A stretch of DNA of 64,000 nt from Dipteris shenzhenensis (taxonomy: Eukaryota > Polypodiophyta > Polypodiopsida > Gleicheniales), in NCBI GenBank assembly GCA_047967505.1, contig CM106540.1; one strand, 5' to 3'. Under the pieces are notes generated by a model. It had not been told where the DNA came from and ran no database searches. It saw only the letters and a program-made list of their open reading frames with translations. A program made the translations under genes and the position numbers. Positions 13,603-25,900 of the stretch are shown here, one piece after another. Position 1 is the first letter of the stretch; the number at the start of each line of letters is the position of its first letter.

Positions 13603-16600
13603 GTGTCTTATTTTTCCCCCTTTTGGCCTCTCTTGCAGCAATAGCACGATGTACTACTTTTTTACTTGTCATAGACTTCAGCCTTGGGTAGAGGTGCATG
13701 TTTAGTTGCCCCACCCTTAGCTTTCATTGTATCTAAATTTTCTCAGTATCATAGACCCTTTGGTCTTTTGTAGATGCTAATAAACTTTCTTTCTTTCTAC
13801 TCTCTCTCGGGTTGAGTTGTTTAAAGTTCCTTTTTGTGTTTATAGAAGGGACATGATCTCTTTATTTACTTTCTCACCAAGGGTTTCTCAACCTCACGAA
13901 AATAGACATCTCTCAAGAATCTCTCTAACGTAGAAAGATATCTCATCTAGCAATCTCATGATCGTTTGAGCTTACCAACGAGTCTATGCCTCGTCCTTTC
14001 ACTTTGCGCTCCCTGGTGAAGATTATCACCTTCTTTATGTGGCTTTTAATGTCTCTCTACCCAACCCTTGCGGAAGAAAAAATGCTTTCCATTTGATCTT
14101 GGAAGCTTATCTACATGTATTGTCATGTGGCTTCTTCCCTTACTGCTCTCCACGAGAGTACTCTCACTGTTTTGTGTGCATAGCTTGTCTCATGTGTATC
14201 AATGGTCTCATGAATTTCAGGCGTTGTTCAATATTGATCCTTTCAAGAGATATTCAAAGCTATTCAATAGCTATAGACTTGCCTAGTGATAATGGTAGCT
14301 CTCTCTTGTTACCTAGATGCTAATCCTCAGATAGCAAAGGGTCAGTTGGCTATATTTAGCCAGGGATCTTGGTTATAGTGGGATGCTCTTCTATATAAGA
14401 GTGGCCAAGGCTGTTGTGGATTCATGCAGTGTTCATGCACTACTGGATGGTTGGTTTGGGTTAACAGGCAAGGCTTGTGTCATCTACATGGCAGATCACG
14501 AGATGCTTTGCCCAGGGTTCCTTGGGAATGGGTTTTGTGGAATGATGCTAGGGCTATATGCATGGGCTCGGGGGTGGCTTGGGAGATGAGTTCGCGTACC
14601 GCATGTCGTATTGTTACTGTTGATTGTGTTATGATTTGTGTCCAGGGTTAGATCCTTGAGGCGAATCTATATCTCTCTTCAGAGGATGAGATGAACTTGA
14701 TTTCCTATGTAGACAATGCTCAAATATGTTTATGTTCTACTAGGAGAGGTTAACTATGCAACAAAGATGTAGACTAGTTGTGCTATACCTCAAAAGGAAT
14801 TGATTTTGAATAAATATCAAAACTTTGGTAAGCCTTTTGGGTTCATTTATAACCCGAGTCTTTCTTATCATTGTGCAACTTGGAAGTTTCAAAAAAATCT
14901 AAGAAAACTAGATTTGTTGCAGCGGTTTAAGACTTCTCTAATTGATGTCTCAAAGTGGTCGAGTTCTTGTTTCAAGGCCATATTACCAACCATCTATGAA
15001 CTTTGGAGAAAACCTATTCCAGTAGATTTTTAATGGTTCGGTGGGAGCTATATGAGTCATAAAGTTTTATAACTCCTCTGGGAATGTAGAAGAGAAGTGT
15101 ACTCCAATCTTGATTGAACCATTTGATTTTACTACACCCTACAATAAGATGATTCGAAGGCATGAATAGGAAAGCTTGTTTCACAAGTTTTTAATTATAG
15201 ATATGAAAAAGATATGTGCAAAGTTTTTAAGATGTGAAAATCAGCCTTGCATTTTTACGTTTGTTGGATGAAATCTGAAAAGAAAGACCTTTGATTTGAA
15301 AACTAAAGGTGCACATGTCACGGGCATCCACAAGCCCGTGGCCATGCTAGTTGGTGCCAACACAGGTAGCCAGGTCAACTGCCATGCAAGCATCCGTACA
15401 GCCATGCAGGAAGCCCTATGCAGTCAGCAATCAGCACACAGTCAACGCCACATCATCGCAAGTAAAAAAACACATGGTTGATTTTTTGGTCAAAAGTCAA
15501 CACGTTGACTTTTTTGACCAACATGGTCAACGGTCTGCCTTGAGCAAGTCTGCCAGGCTGACCTAACAGCCTATAAAAGGGCAGCCTTTGGCCCTCATTC
15601 TTCATCCCACAATTGGGCATCATAGCCTCAGAATAGCAGCAGAACAGTTGGGCATCACAGCCTTAGAATAGCAGCAGCAAGGCCTCCCTGCAGCAGACCA
15701 GTAGGGTAGCCTCGGCCTCTTCAGGGATCTAGTGAGGATTCACCTCCTCTAGGTAGTCTAGTCTTCCAGTTTTGCAGTCAGAAGCCACTCCCTTGGGCCT
15801 CACACTGGGGGTGAAGGAGAGTGGAAGGTGTGCTGCAGACTGAGTTCCCTAGAGGCTGGACCTTGGCTGTCTTCTAGGGCAGCAAGGTGTTGTGATCATC
15901 ATATCTTTTGGAGAAGCCATTCACAAGTAGGTTGGAGTAGTGGAACAACTATCTTGGGGCCTACATTCAGGAGGACCAAGAGGACCTGTGTGCTGCAGAC
16001 AAAGCTTGGCAGGGACTGCCTACCTAGGCTGACTTGACATCTAGTAGGAGAACCTTTTGGTATTGTATCCTGTCCTTCTTTGTGGACGTCCTACTTTGTG
16101 GATGGATGGAAATATAAAGAGTTGCTTCTATATTTGTTTCTGAGCATTGTCTATTTACTGGCTTGCACATCTATACACATCAAGTTAAGAAGTGTGTGAT
16201 TCCACACCCCACATCACACTGTGTGAGCTCTTGGGCATTACTATCAGTCTTTCGCTGTGCGTACCCTCTGTTGGGTCATTTCTAACAGGTTTTATGAACA
16301 TAATTGTACATAGTTTTTGGGATTTTAGCATTACTCAATCTTTTGGAGGTTTAGAAGTTAATATCTATGATAAAGGACAACAACCAAAGTATGCTGTGCT
16401 GAAAATATGAATGCCTCACATTGACTCATCTGTAACATGTAGCGATTACTTCGCAATTCTATAGGTTCTCTCGTCTTTGCATAAGTAAGAGTGCATTTAT
16501 CTCTTAATTTAGTAATTTGATCCTCTTTCTTCTGAGAAAGGGGTAAAATACAAGAAAGTAATTCCTCTCTGTCCTATGTTGTAGTTGTATTATCTTTGGT

Positions 16601-16881
16601 TTGGAGGTTATCTACTCTTAGGTATGCATTTGGTTTTTGGGGTTTTTTTTTTCCCACTCTGTTTTTTAAAATTATTAGTTTTATTATTATTTCTAAATTA
16701 AAAAGAAATAGTAAGAGGCCAACTAATTAAAAAATAATGATAATAATTGCTTCATTGTGTTAAAGTTGGTGTTTCATTTGTTTTCTTATATGTACATTGG
16801 TTTATCTTTGTTCCCTTGTGTTAGGTGTGCCCCCCCTCTCTCGTGGTGTGGGTCTATTGTGGTGGATATTTAACCTAAATC

Positions 16882-16920
<39 letters not shown>

Positions 16921-19900
16921 CGCTCCACTTCGTCTGGGTTTTTGAGGTTTTGAGATAGCTTAGTTTAGCAGAGCACTCAGCAAGGGCCCTAGCGGGCCCT
17001 TTGCTTCAGCCCTTTGAGGCTTGTATGAGTTTCCATTCTATTTTCGTGTACTTTGTACCATAGGCCCGCGAGGCGTTTCGCGGATGTTAATATATCTTTC
17101 TTTCTCTCTCTCTCTCTCACTCTCTCTCATTTCTTCTTTGTTTCTTTCCTTTTTGCTATCAAAGTTTTTGTTAGTCAGATTCTCTAGTTTGAGCATCCTT
17201 TCAATAGCTTTAATTTTGCTTGGCTTGGTTTGAATTCCTTCTTGGGAAATGAGGTGGTTGAGTAACACACCAACCCATACGCAGAAAACACTTTTCACCA
17301 TGTTTAAAGAGATTCTTGATTGCCGACACGTGCCAAAAACTATTCCAAGATAGAGGAGATGCACAAAAACTAGTCTTGTTACTTGTCAAAAGTGTTGTGT
17401 GTGAAGTGCAAAGCATCTAAACTTGTACATGCCTTAAATAGTATTTCATTTTGAACAAATTTTACTTGTGCACAAGAAGGCAAAACTGGTGATTTGAGTT
17501 GTTGTACGAATTTCTTCTATGTACAGGAGAAATCCAATGTGAGCGGCCAAACAACTCTCTTTACACATTCACTGGAAATCTTATCATTGGAAAACAAACA
17601 TTACCTCTTACACCAAGCCAAGTTTTACTTCGGGTAAGTGGATATATAATTCTCAATAAGCAAAAATTAGGTAAGCAAAGATGGCAAGGAATAATCATAT
17701 CTTTTGTTTTGCTGACTTAACTGATTCGTGGTGAGAAACCACAAAGCTATGTCATATTCACTTTTGCTTCCATATCTAGATTACAATGTGTATAATTAAG
17801 CTCTAGGCAAGTTAAAATGAAACCTGATAGGGGAGTGTCAGTATGTGCACGCCTTCCTGCAGGCAAATGAGTTTTTCACGTTATTAGAGTATTTGTTTCA
17901 GCTCTGATTGGAAAGATTGTGGTACTCTAGGGATGCAGTTTGCGTAACACTGAGCATATTGTTGGAGCAGTCATTTTCACAGGCCATGAAACAAAGGTGT
18001 ATATGTGCTTCTATATCGAGGATTGATCATAGTTGTTCATGTTTTCTGGAAGTGGAATTGGGATTCTGTTTTCTATTGTTTTGTCCAATGCTGTTTACAA
18101 ATTTCCATGGTGGTTTGCTAGGTCATGATGAATGCCATGAATGTACCTTCCAAACGCAGCACATTGGAACGAAGGCTCGATAAATTGATTCTCATATTAT
18201 TTTGTATTCTCTTTACAATGTGCTTGATCGGAGCAATTGGCAGGTTTGCATCACATCTAGTAACACCAACACGCGCATGAGTAGACTCCCTCCTCCCCTG
18301 ATTGTTTTTTTGGCTACCCATTACCTAAGACATGGATAAAAAAGATTGAGGGTCTAGTTTTTCCAAGAACAAAGCATACAAATGCATGATGTTAGCTCTG
18401 CAAATAACATTTCTTTGGGTGGCTCTCATGATGCTTTTTCGTCGATCTTGAGCATAATTTGTATCATAGTATGCTCGGGATCACTTATTCCACTAATTGA
18501 AGTATTGCTAGGGATCACTTGTTCCACAAATTGAAGGATTTTTACTTGGATAACATTATGTTAACAATTTCTATAACGTTCTAGTCATACAATATTTTGG
18601 TTTGCAAAATGGTGGTGCTTGCTGCAATCTTCCAATGACTCCTGATGAGGCCCCCTGTACACGTGCAAGAGACATCCTAGAAGAAATGAAGCCTTGTGGT
18701 AATGGCAAAGTTGTTTAGAGAGAGAGAGAGAGAGATTAACGTCCGTGGGAGGCCTTGCGGGCCTATGGGCCAAAGTGCGGAAAACACCAAAAAGGGAAAA
18801 AGCTCAGAGAAGCCACAAAGAAGGGTGCGCTAAGGCCCTTGCATAGGTACTATGCTGAAATAAAGAGCTCAATTGCTCAAGCAAACTCGAATACAAAACA
18901 TGTCGTATCATATCATATCATATCATGTCATGTCATATCATGTGCTAAGTAGGAAGAGAACTGGAACTCAGAATCCGAAACCCGGCCATGTGGTGGCTCG
19001 TCTATGAATGGCGAAGATGTCTCAGATCTGTGTCTATCTGGCTGTCTCATGTTGTGGTGCTGGAGGAAGGCGTGGTCTCCTTGATCTTTGAACCCGCTGA
19101 GCTATGTTCAGAGTGACCCCTCATCTTGGGCAGTCTCGTGTAAGGAAAGCTGTGATAGGTTGGACCTCAATCAAGTGTGCTCTGGTCGCTCTTTGTGTCA
19201 CGGGTAGCCTCACGGGTCTATGGGACAAAATACACACCAAAATCATCAACATCAGAGAGTTTATGGGGGAGTACAGCAGCTCAGCCCCAAATTATTATAG
19301 CATAACTACATTTCTATATTAAGAGTGGTCTGAATAACATCAATTTAAGACTCAGAGTCTTTGGGGTTAGGTTTGAAATCTCTAATGAGTGCTTGTCCAT
19401 CTCGATAGACCGCCCATTTACCTTCTTTCCTTGCTTCTTTCACTTTGATAAGTTCATTTGCCCTTTGTTTGAGTTGGGTCGGAGTGATCTCTTCAGATAT
19501 CCAATCCTAGTACCCTTAAGCTTGTTGGTTTGTCTAAGGATCTTGGTTCTTAAAATCCATTCTTTGAAATAAATATGTGCTTGGTTTCCCTTTCGAGTGA
19601 TAAAACTTATGTCATTTTCATCCCAATCGACTTGTGGCACTGCCTTCTTGAGTTGGGTGATCTTTTCCTCATCAATGCATTCCTCTTCCTCTTCCATTTC
19701 AAAACAGCTAAGGGAATTGTCTTGCAATCCCCCAATACGTAAAATCTTCTTGTCACTTGCTATGGCTCGTTGCTCTCTTACCTCTGTATAAACATCACAT
19801 GTGTCGATCGTGTTATGTATTGTTGCTCTAATTTCCTGTCCGATGGATTTGAGCTGAGTGGTGACCATTTCTTGGACCTTGGCTTCAAGCTGTGGTGCAA

Positions 19901-22900
19901 GAGCAGGACTTCCTGGATTACCTCTTGTCTGCCTTCATTCTTAATTTCTGAAACTATCTTCTCCAGGGAAGCAATGTGGAGCTTTGCATCTCTGAGTTCT
20001 TGTCGTAGGAAGTAGATCCCCTCACGTGGAGCAAGCTTGCTCTGAAATCTTTGAAAAGTCAAGGCATAGGGAGAAGGTGTCGGCGCCATGGCAGCGTAGG
20101 ATGGCTTCTTGTGAGCTGGAGTCAACGGAAAAATCTTCGTCTTCGGGAACTCCATGCTGCGAAAGACCTGTGCAATCCGAGACCCCTTTGTTGAAGCTAA
20201 CACCCTAGACTGAGCCAGGGGCTCAGCTCAGCCTGAGGCTGGGTTGGGCGACGACCCCCCTGCTATTGTGAGACTTGTTGCAGGAGCTAGGCGGTGCTGT
20301 GGGCTAGCGGGAGTGGAAGAGGAGGGGTTGGGTGACGGTGAGGGAGGGGATGAGCGACGGAGAGGGCAAGGAGGAGAGCAAGAACGAGAGGTTGCAGAGT
20401 AGAGTAAGGAGGAGAGGAGATGCCAAGGGCTGAGGAGAGCAAGGAGGAGAGGGAGGGCAAGGGTTGATGAGAGCAAGGAGGAGAGGAGAGGGCAAGGAGA
20501 GGAGAGGAGAAAGAACGAAAGAAAGATATATTAACGTTCACGGGAGACCTCGCGGGCCTATGGGACAAAGTGCACAGAAAAGCGAACTCATATAAGCCTC
20601 AGTGGGCTGAAGCAAAGGGTACGCTAGGACCCTTGTTGACTACTAATCTATGCTAAGAGAATCATAATCATAGTCATAATCATAATCATATCAAATCAAT
20701 CAATCTATCCAGCCGTTGGGCCGAAGCCGAAGCCGACGAAGCCTAGTACAGTGATGGCTCTCTGGTGGGCTGCGAAAATATCTCGTATCTGCGTCTGTCA
20801 AGTTGTCTCGCGCTGCGGCGGGGGACGCGGTCTCCTCGCTCTCTGGACTCTCTGGGCTATGTCTAGAGTGATCACTCGTCTCTATCGATGTCCTTTGAGG
20901 AAAGCTGTGATAGGTCGGACCTCAATAGAGTGTACTTTGGATGCACATGTGGCCTCTGCACCCCTCTCGGCAGTCCCGTGTCGGTTGCTCATCCAGACTG
21001 CTCTCATATCGGCTAGCTCCATTACCTCCACTCCGCTATGTATGGGCATCAGATAGAGTCTGATATAGACCTGGTCATGGAAATGGATCAGTCGTGACAA
21101 AGGACCGAAGCCATTCCCCTCTCGGTAGAGACAATGGTAGCATCCTCGAATCTCGTAGTAGGCTGGGCAAACACAAAGAAAATGCTCCTCTGTCTCAACC
21201 ACCCTCAACGTACATAGCGTGCAGATCTGCTGCTCTCTAGGTATACCCGTTGCTCTCCCTGCCTCAATCCTCAGTTGATGGGATGAAACCCGCATCTGAC
21301 CAATGGCAATCCTCAGTGCATGAGATACTGAAACCGGCCTCTAATCACTCAGAGGACAATGGAACTAAACCTTTAATCACTTCAGCACTTATTTGCAGCT
21401 CACAAAGCATATATCGCAACCATTAACCATTGCATGATCACCATTTTGCATTTACCCATTTGTTCACAAACAAAACCACTGAAAAAGGGATGGAGGCTAG
21501 AATGCCCTTGCTCAACAAACATAGACAAGTGCACCCGATTGGCCCCAAACACCGTGGCGCCTCTTTCGGTATATCTTTATATTTCACAGTGAAACGATTA
21601 CAAGTTGCATCTGGAAGACCTTCCCTGCAACTGAGCACGTAGCTCCAATTCACTGAGCCTTCGCAAGGCTTTCAAGCATAGAACACCATCACATGAGTGC
21701 ACTTAACCCATAGGCTCAATCCAAAGGCATTCTCTCTTCCCAGTGCAATTCCATTGGCTGTCCAGATGCAATCACACTGAACCCCAGTGGCACTCTCTTT
21801 GAGTGGTTTCCAGATGGCATTCACAAAGCTTTTCAAAGCTCCAAAATAAAATCAGCAAAGTACCCAACCAAAGAATGACTCATGTAGCACTGCCTGGGCA
21901 CCTGTGAACCAAGAAATGTAGATGCGAAATGAAGAGAGAGAGTGAGAGTGCAGGTACAGGATGAGTCGAAGAGAAGTGACGTCAAACTTAGATTGATAGA
22001 TTGAAAAACACAAGTACAAAGTACTTGTACCTAGGCCTAGGACTAAGTGTCCTAGGTGTCACATAGGACTAAGTGTCCTATGTGGCATAGAAGGCACTAA
22101 CACTATAAGTGCCTACACTTATGCCTACAAGGCACATACCATGGCCTATAGGGCATCACTAGAACCACCAAAAGATGGCCTACAAACCCCCCTCCATGGG
22201 ATGGGCTGAAGTACTCTGGAAACGTCTCAGAATACCTGGTAGTTTCTGGGCATGGTGGCACTTGTTCATCCAAAAGGATATAGCCACCTATGAATGTACA
22301 AGGAATGTCAGATCATGTAACAAAGGGAACCAAGTGTAAAGCCTGTCGGAAGACTTCGAACTTGGGACGAGGAAGTGCCTTTGTAAACATATCTGCGATG
22401 TTGTCCTTTGTGGGAAGATAGGACAACTCTATGTCTCCTGCTGACAACCGCTCCCGAACATAATGATAGTGAACTTCAATATGCTTGGTACGCGCATGAA
22501 ACACTGGGTTACGCGCAATGGCCAAAGCACTCTGGCTGTCAGTGTAGACAATAGTGGAGGATGTCTGGCAAATACCAAGATCTGTAAGTAACTGTCGAAG
22601 CCAAACACACTCTACTGTAGCGGTGAAGGCTGCCCGGTACTCAGCCTCACAACTAGACGTGGCAACTGTCGGTTGCTTCTTGCTGAGCCAAGAAATACAT
22701 TAATTGCCAAGTAAAAAACAATTGCCAGTATGTGACACTCTGGTGTCAGAACATCCTGCCCAGTCACTATCCGTGTAAGCATGCATGGTAAGTGAACCCT
22801 GATCACCAGAGAAGAGGGCTAAATCTTGAGTGCCTCTGAGATATCTGAAGACTCTCTTCACTGCCTGCCAATGCTGTGAACTGGGCATGTGCATGAATCT

Positions 22901-25900
22901 GCTGAGCTGAGATACTGCATACTGCAAGTCAGGTCTGGTGTGACATAAATAAATAAGGCATCCAACAGCCTGCTGATAAAGAGTGATATCACATGGTGGG
23001 CTCCCATCATGAGCTGAGAATTTGAAGCCAGGGTCCACTGGAGTAGAGATTGGCTTGCAATCCTCAAACTGAAAACGATCAAGGAGCTGTCCAATATACT
23101 TGGACTGAGACATCATGATACCCCCCTCAACATGAGCAAACTGAATGCCCAAATAATAATGCAGCTGTCCCATGTCTGACATGTCAAAAATCTGCTGCAA
23201 ATCAGCCTTGAAAGCTGCAATTTGCTGAGTATCTGGGCCCGTGATAAGCATATCATCCACATATAAAATCAGCACTAAAAAATCAGATCCACTCCCACGG
23301 AAATAAAGAGGGGGTTCTGTGGGACTATTCTAAAAACCAAGGGATAGTAAGTGTGCATGAATTTTGGCATACCATGCCCTGGGTGCCTGCTTCAAACCAT
23401 AAAGGGCTTTTCTTAGCCGGCATACCTTATTTTCAGAATTAACAACCTCAAAGCCAGGAAGTTGTGTGACATAGACTTCTTCCTGCAGATCCCCATGAAG
23501 AAAGGCAGTCTTGATGTCAAGTTGGTGCACTTGCCAATGATGATGGGCTGCAATGGCAATGACACATCGAATGGTAGTAATCCTGGATGTGGGAGCAAAT
23601 GTCTCCTCAAAGTCAATGCCTTGTTGTTGGGCATACCCTTTTGCAACAAGACGGGCTTTGTATCGATCTATGCTGCCATCAGATTTCCTTTTTAATTTGT
23701 AGACCCACCGCGTTCCAATGGCATGCTTGCCAGGTGGGAGATCTACTAATTCCCAAGTGTCATTTTTGGCAATAGATTGTAACTCAGCTTTCATTGCATC
23801 CATCCACTCTTTGCTGTCAAAAGCATCTTTATGGCACAAAGGCTCTTCATTGCAAGCTGTAGCAAGGAGTGCAAACTCAAGAAAGTGACCATGCTGTCTA
23901 TTCCCTGATCTTGTCCGGGCAGCAAAAGGCTGATCTTGTTTGCTGTCCCTCAATGTGTCAAGAAGCCATCTGGGAACTTGCCTTTGCTGTCTATTGACAG
24001 CTCTTTCTTCAATGATTGCATCATGAGTAGTGGGATCATTTTGTGCCGGAAGAGAAACCTGCAAATCAGCATGAGGTGGTGGCTGATTATTGCTTAGTGG
24101 AGGGCCTGCAGGAGGCTCATGTTGCTGCTCAAAATCCTCTTCTGATGATGGTAGAGGTAACCAAGATTCAAAGGCATCAAACATGTCAATATCTGGCTTT
24201 GCTTTGCAGTCCACAAGAGGAGAAGCTGAATGTTCAGCAAAGATCACATCTCTATTGACAATAATCTTCCCAGTATTTGGTTGATATAACTGATACCCTC
24301 TGCTCTCCTGGCTGTAACCAATGAATATGCATTTGATTGCCTTGTCATCAAGCTTATGTCTCAGCTGAGATGGTACATGAACATATGCAAGAGATCCAAA
24401 AACTTTCATGTGTGAAAGTGAAGGCTTCTTGCCTTTCCATGCTTCATAAGGTGTAATAGTCTTTAATGCCCGTGTAGGTGATCTATTCAGCACATAGTTG
24501 GCACACATTACTGCATCAAGCCAAAATTTATTGGGCAAAGACTTGGCCTTAAGCATGCATCTGGCCATCTCCATTGTGGACCTGTTTTTCCTTTCAGAAA
24601 CAGGATTCTGCTGAGGAGTGTAAGGAGTAGTGCATGAGTGAATAATGCCCCGTGAGGATAGAAATGCATCAAACTCCTTTGACATATACTCACCCCCCCT
24701 ATTTGTGTTGAGGGTGACAAGCTTGCATCCTGATTCATTCTCAACCATATTCAGCCATCTCTGAAAGCATAAGAAAACTTCAGATTTGGCCTTTAAAGGA
24801 TATACCCAGCAATACCTTGTGAAATCATCAATGAGAGTCATGAAATACTTGTATCCTCCAATGGCATTTGTCCTCATTGGGCCACAGACATCACTGTGTA
24901 CTAGCTGCAATTTCCTTTGTGAGAGTTTTGGACAATTCTTTTGAAAAGGAAATCGATGCATCTTACCCAAAAGACAACCCTCACACACATGTTTAGAAAC
25001 TGTGTGAGTCTGAGGTACATCATTTGCCATCTGTTGTGAATGTAGCTTTGCAAGAGCTCTATAATTGAGATGGCCCATTCTCTCATGCCAAAGATGAGTT
25101 TCAGCAAGCTGTGAATCTGAAATAGCCAATGCTTCAATAGAAAGTGCAGCTGAATGATGGTCAAGGTGATAAAGCCCTTTTTGCAAAGTGCCAGTGAGAA
25201 CTATGGCATTGTCATCACGAAGATCATATACTAGGCATCTGTAGCCATCAAAAATTACTCTGAAACCTGAAGTAGCAATTGCTGAAATTGAAATCAAGTT
25301 GACTTCAATTCCAGGCACGAAAAGAACATTTGTTGGAGTGACAGGATGGCTGGAAATGGATGTGAGCTGCACATCTCCAACTCCTTTTACAGCATATGAA
25401 GCATTATTGGCACATGTAACAGTCCCCCCTCGAGGTGCATCAGCTAGAGAATGAAACAATTGTCTGCAAGATGTGACATGCTTGGAAGCTCGACTATGAA
25501 AGTACCAGGACTGAGCATCATTAGCAGCAAAGAGTGCATCAGCTTTGGAGGGATCAAATGAGCAATGGACAGCCCATGCCCAATCATCCTGAAGAGCATG
25601 TGCATGTGAAGCATGTGTTGGCTCATGGGATTCAATGGCATGTGAGGCATTAACTGTCAATCCTGCTTTCTTTCTCTCCGAAGCAATGCGCTTCCTGCAT
25701 TCTGAAATGTCATGTCTAGGCTTGCGACAATAGTTGCATCTTTTCTTCTTTCCCTTATCTGCTGTATTTTTAGATGCATGGGAGGAATTGCAGCTGCTAT
25801 GCGTAGAGGAATTGCAACTGCTGTGCACAGATTTTGGCTTGCCCATAGGCTTGGAAGCCTTGCCTCTTCCTGTCTGCTGTGAAGCAAATGCATGATCAGG

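Noticed and set aside
13357-13705. Open frames of alternating LS or RE residues on both strands
   Set aside because: They are translations of the (CT)n tract at 13551-13599 and have no coding meaning. The same holds for frames over 16884, 17101, 32466, 45762, 48311 and 52432.
15316-16287. Treating this block as a host promoter because of its TATA-like box
   Set aside because: It lies inside a flippase intron, is bounded by TG...CA and has no downstream host exon of its own. An LTR promoter explains it better.
24043-24284. Plus-strand frames inside the copia polyprotein
   Set aside because: They are antisense shadows of the minus-strand gag-pol frame.
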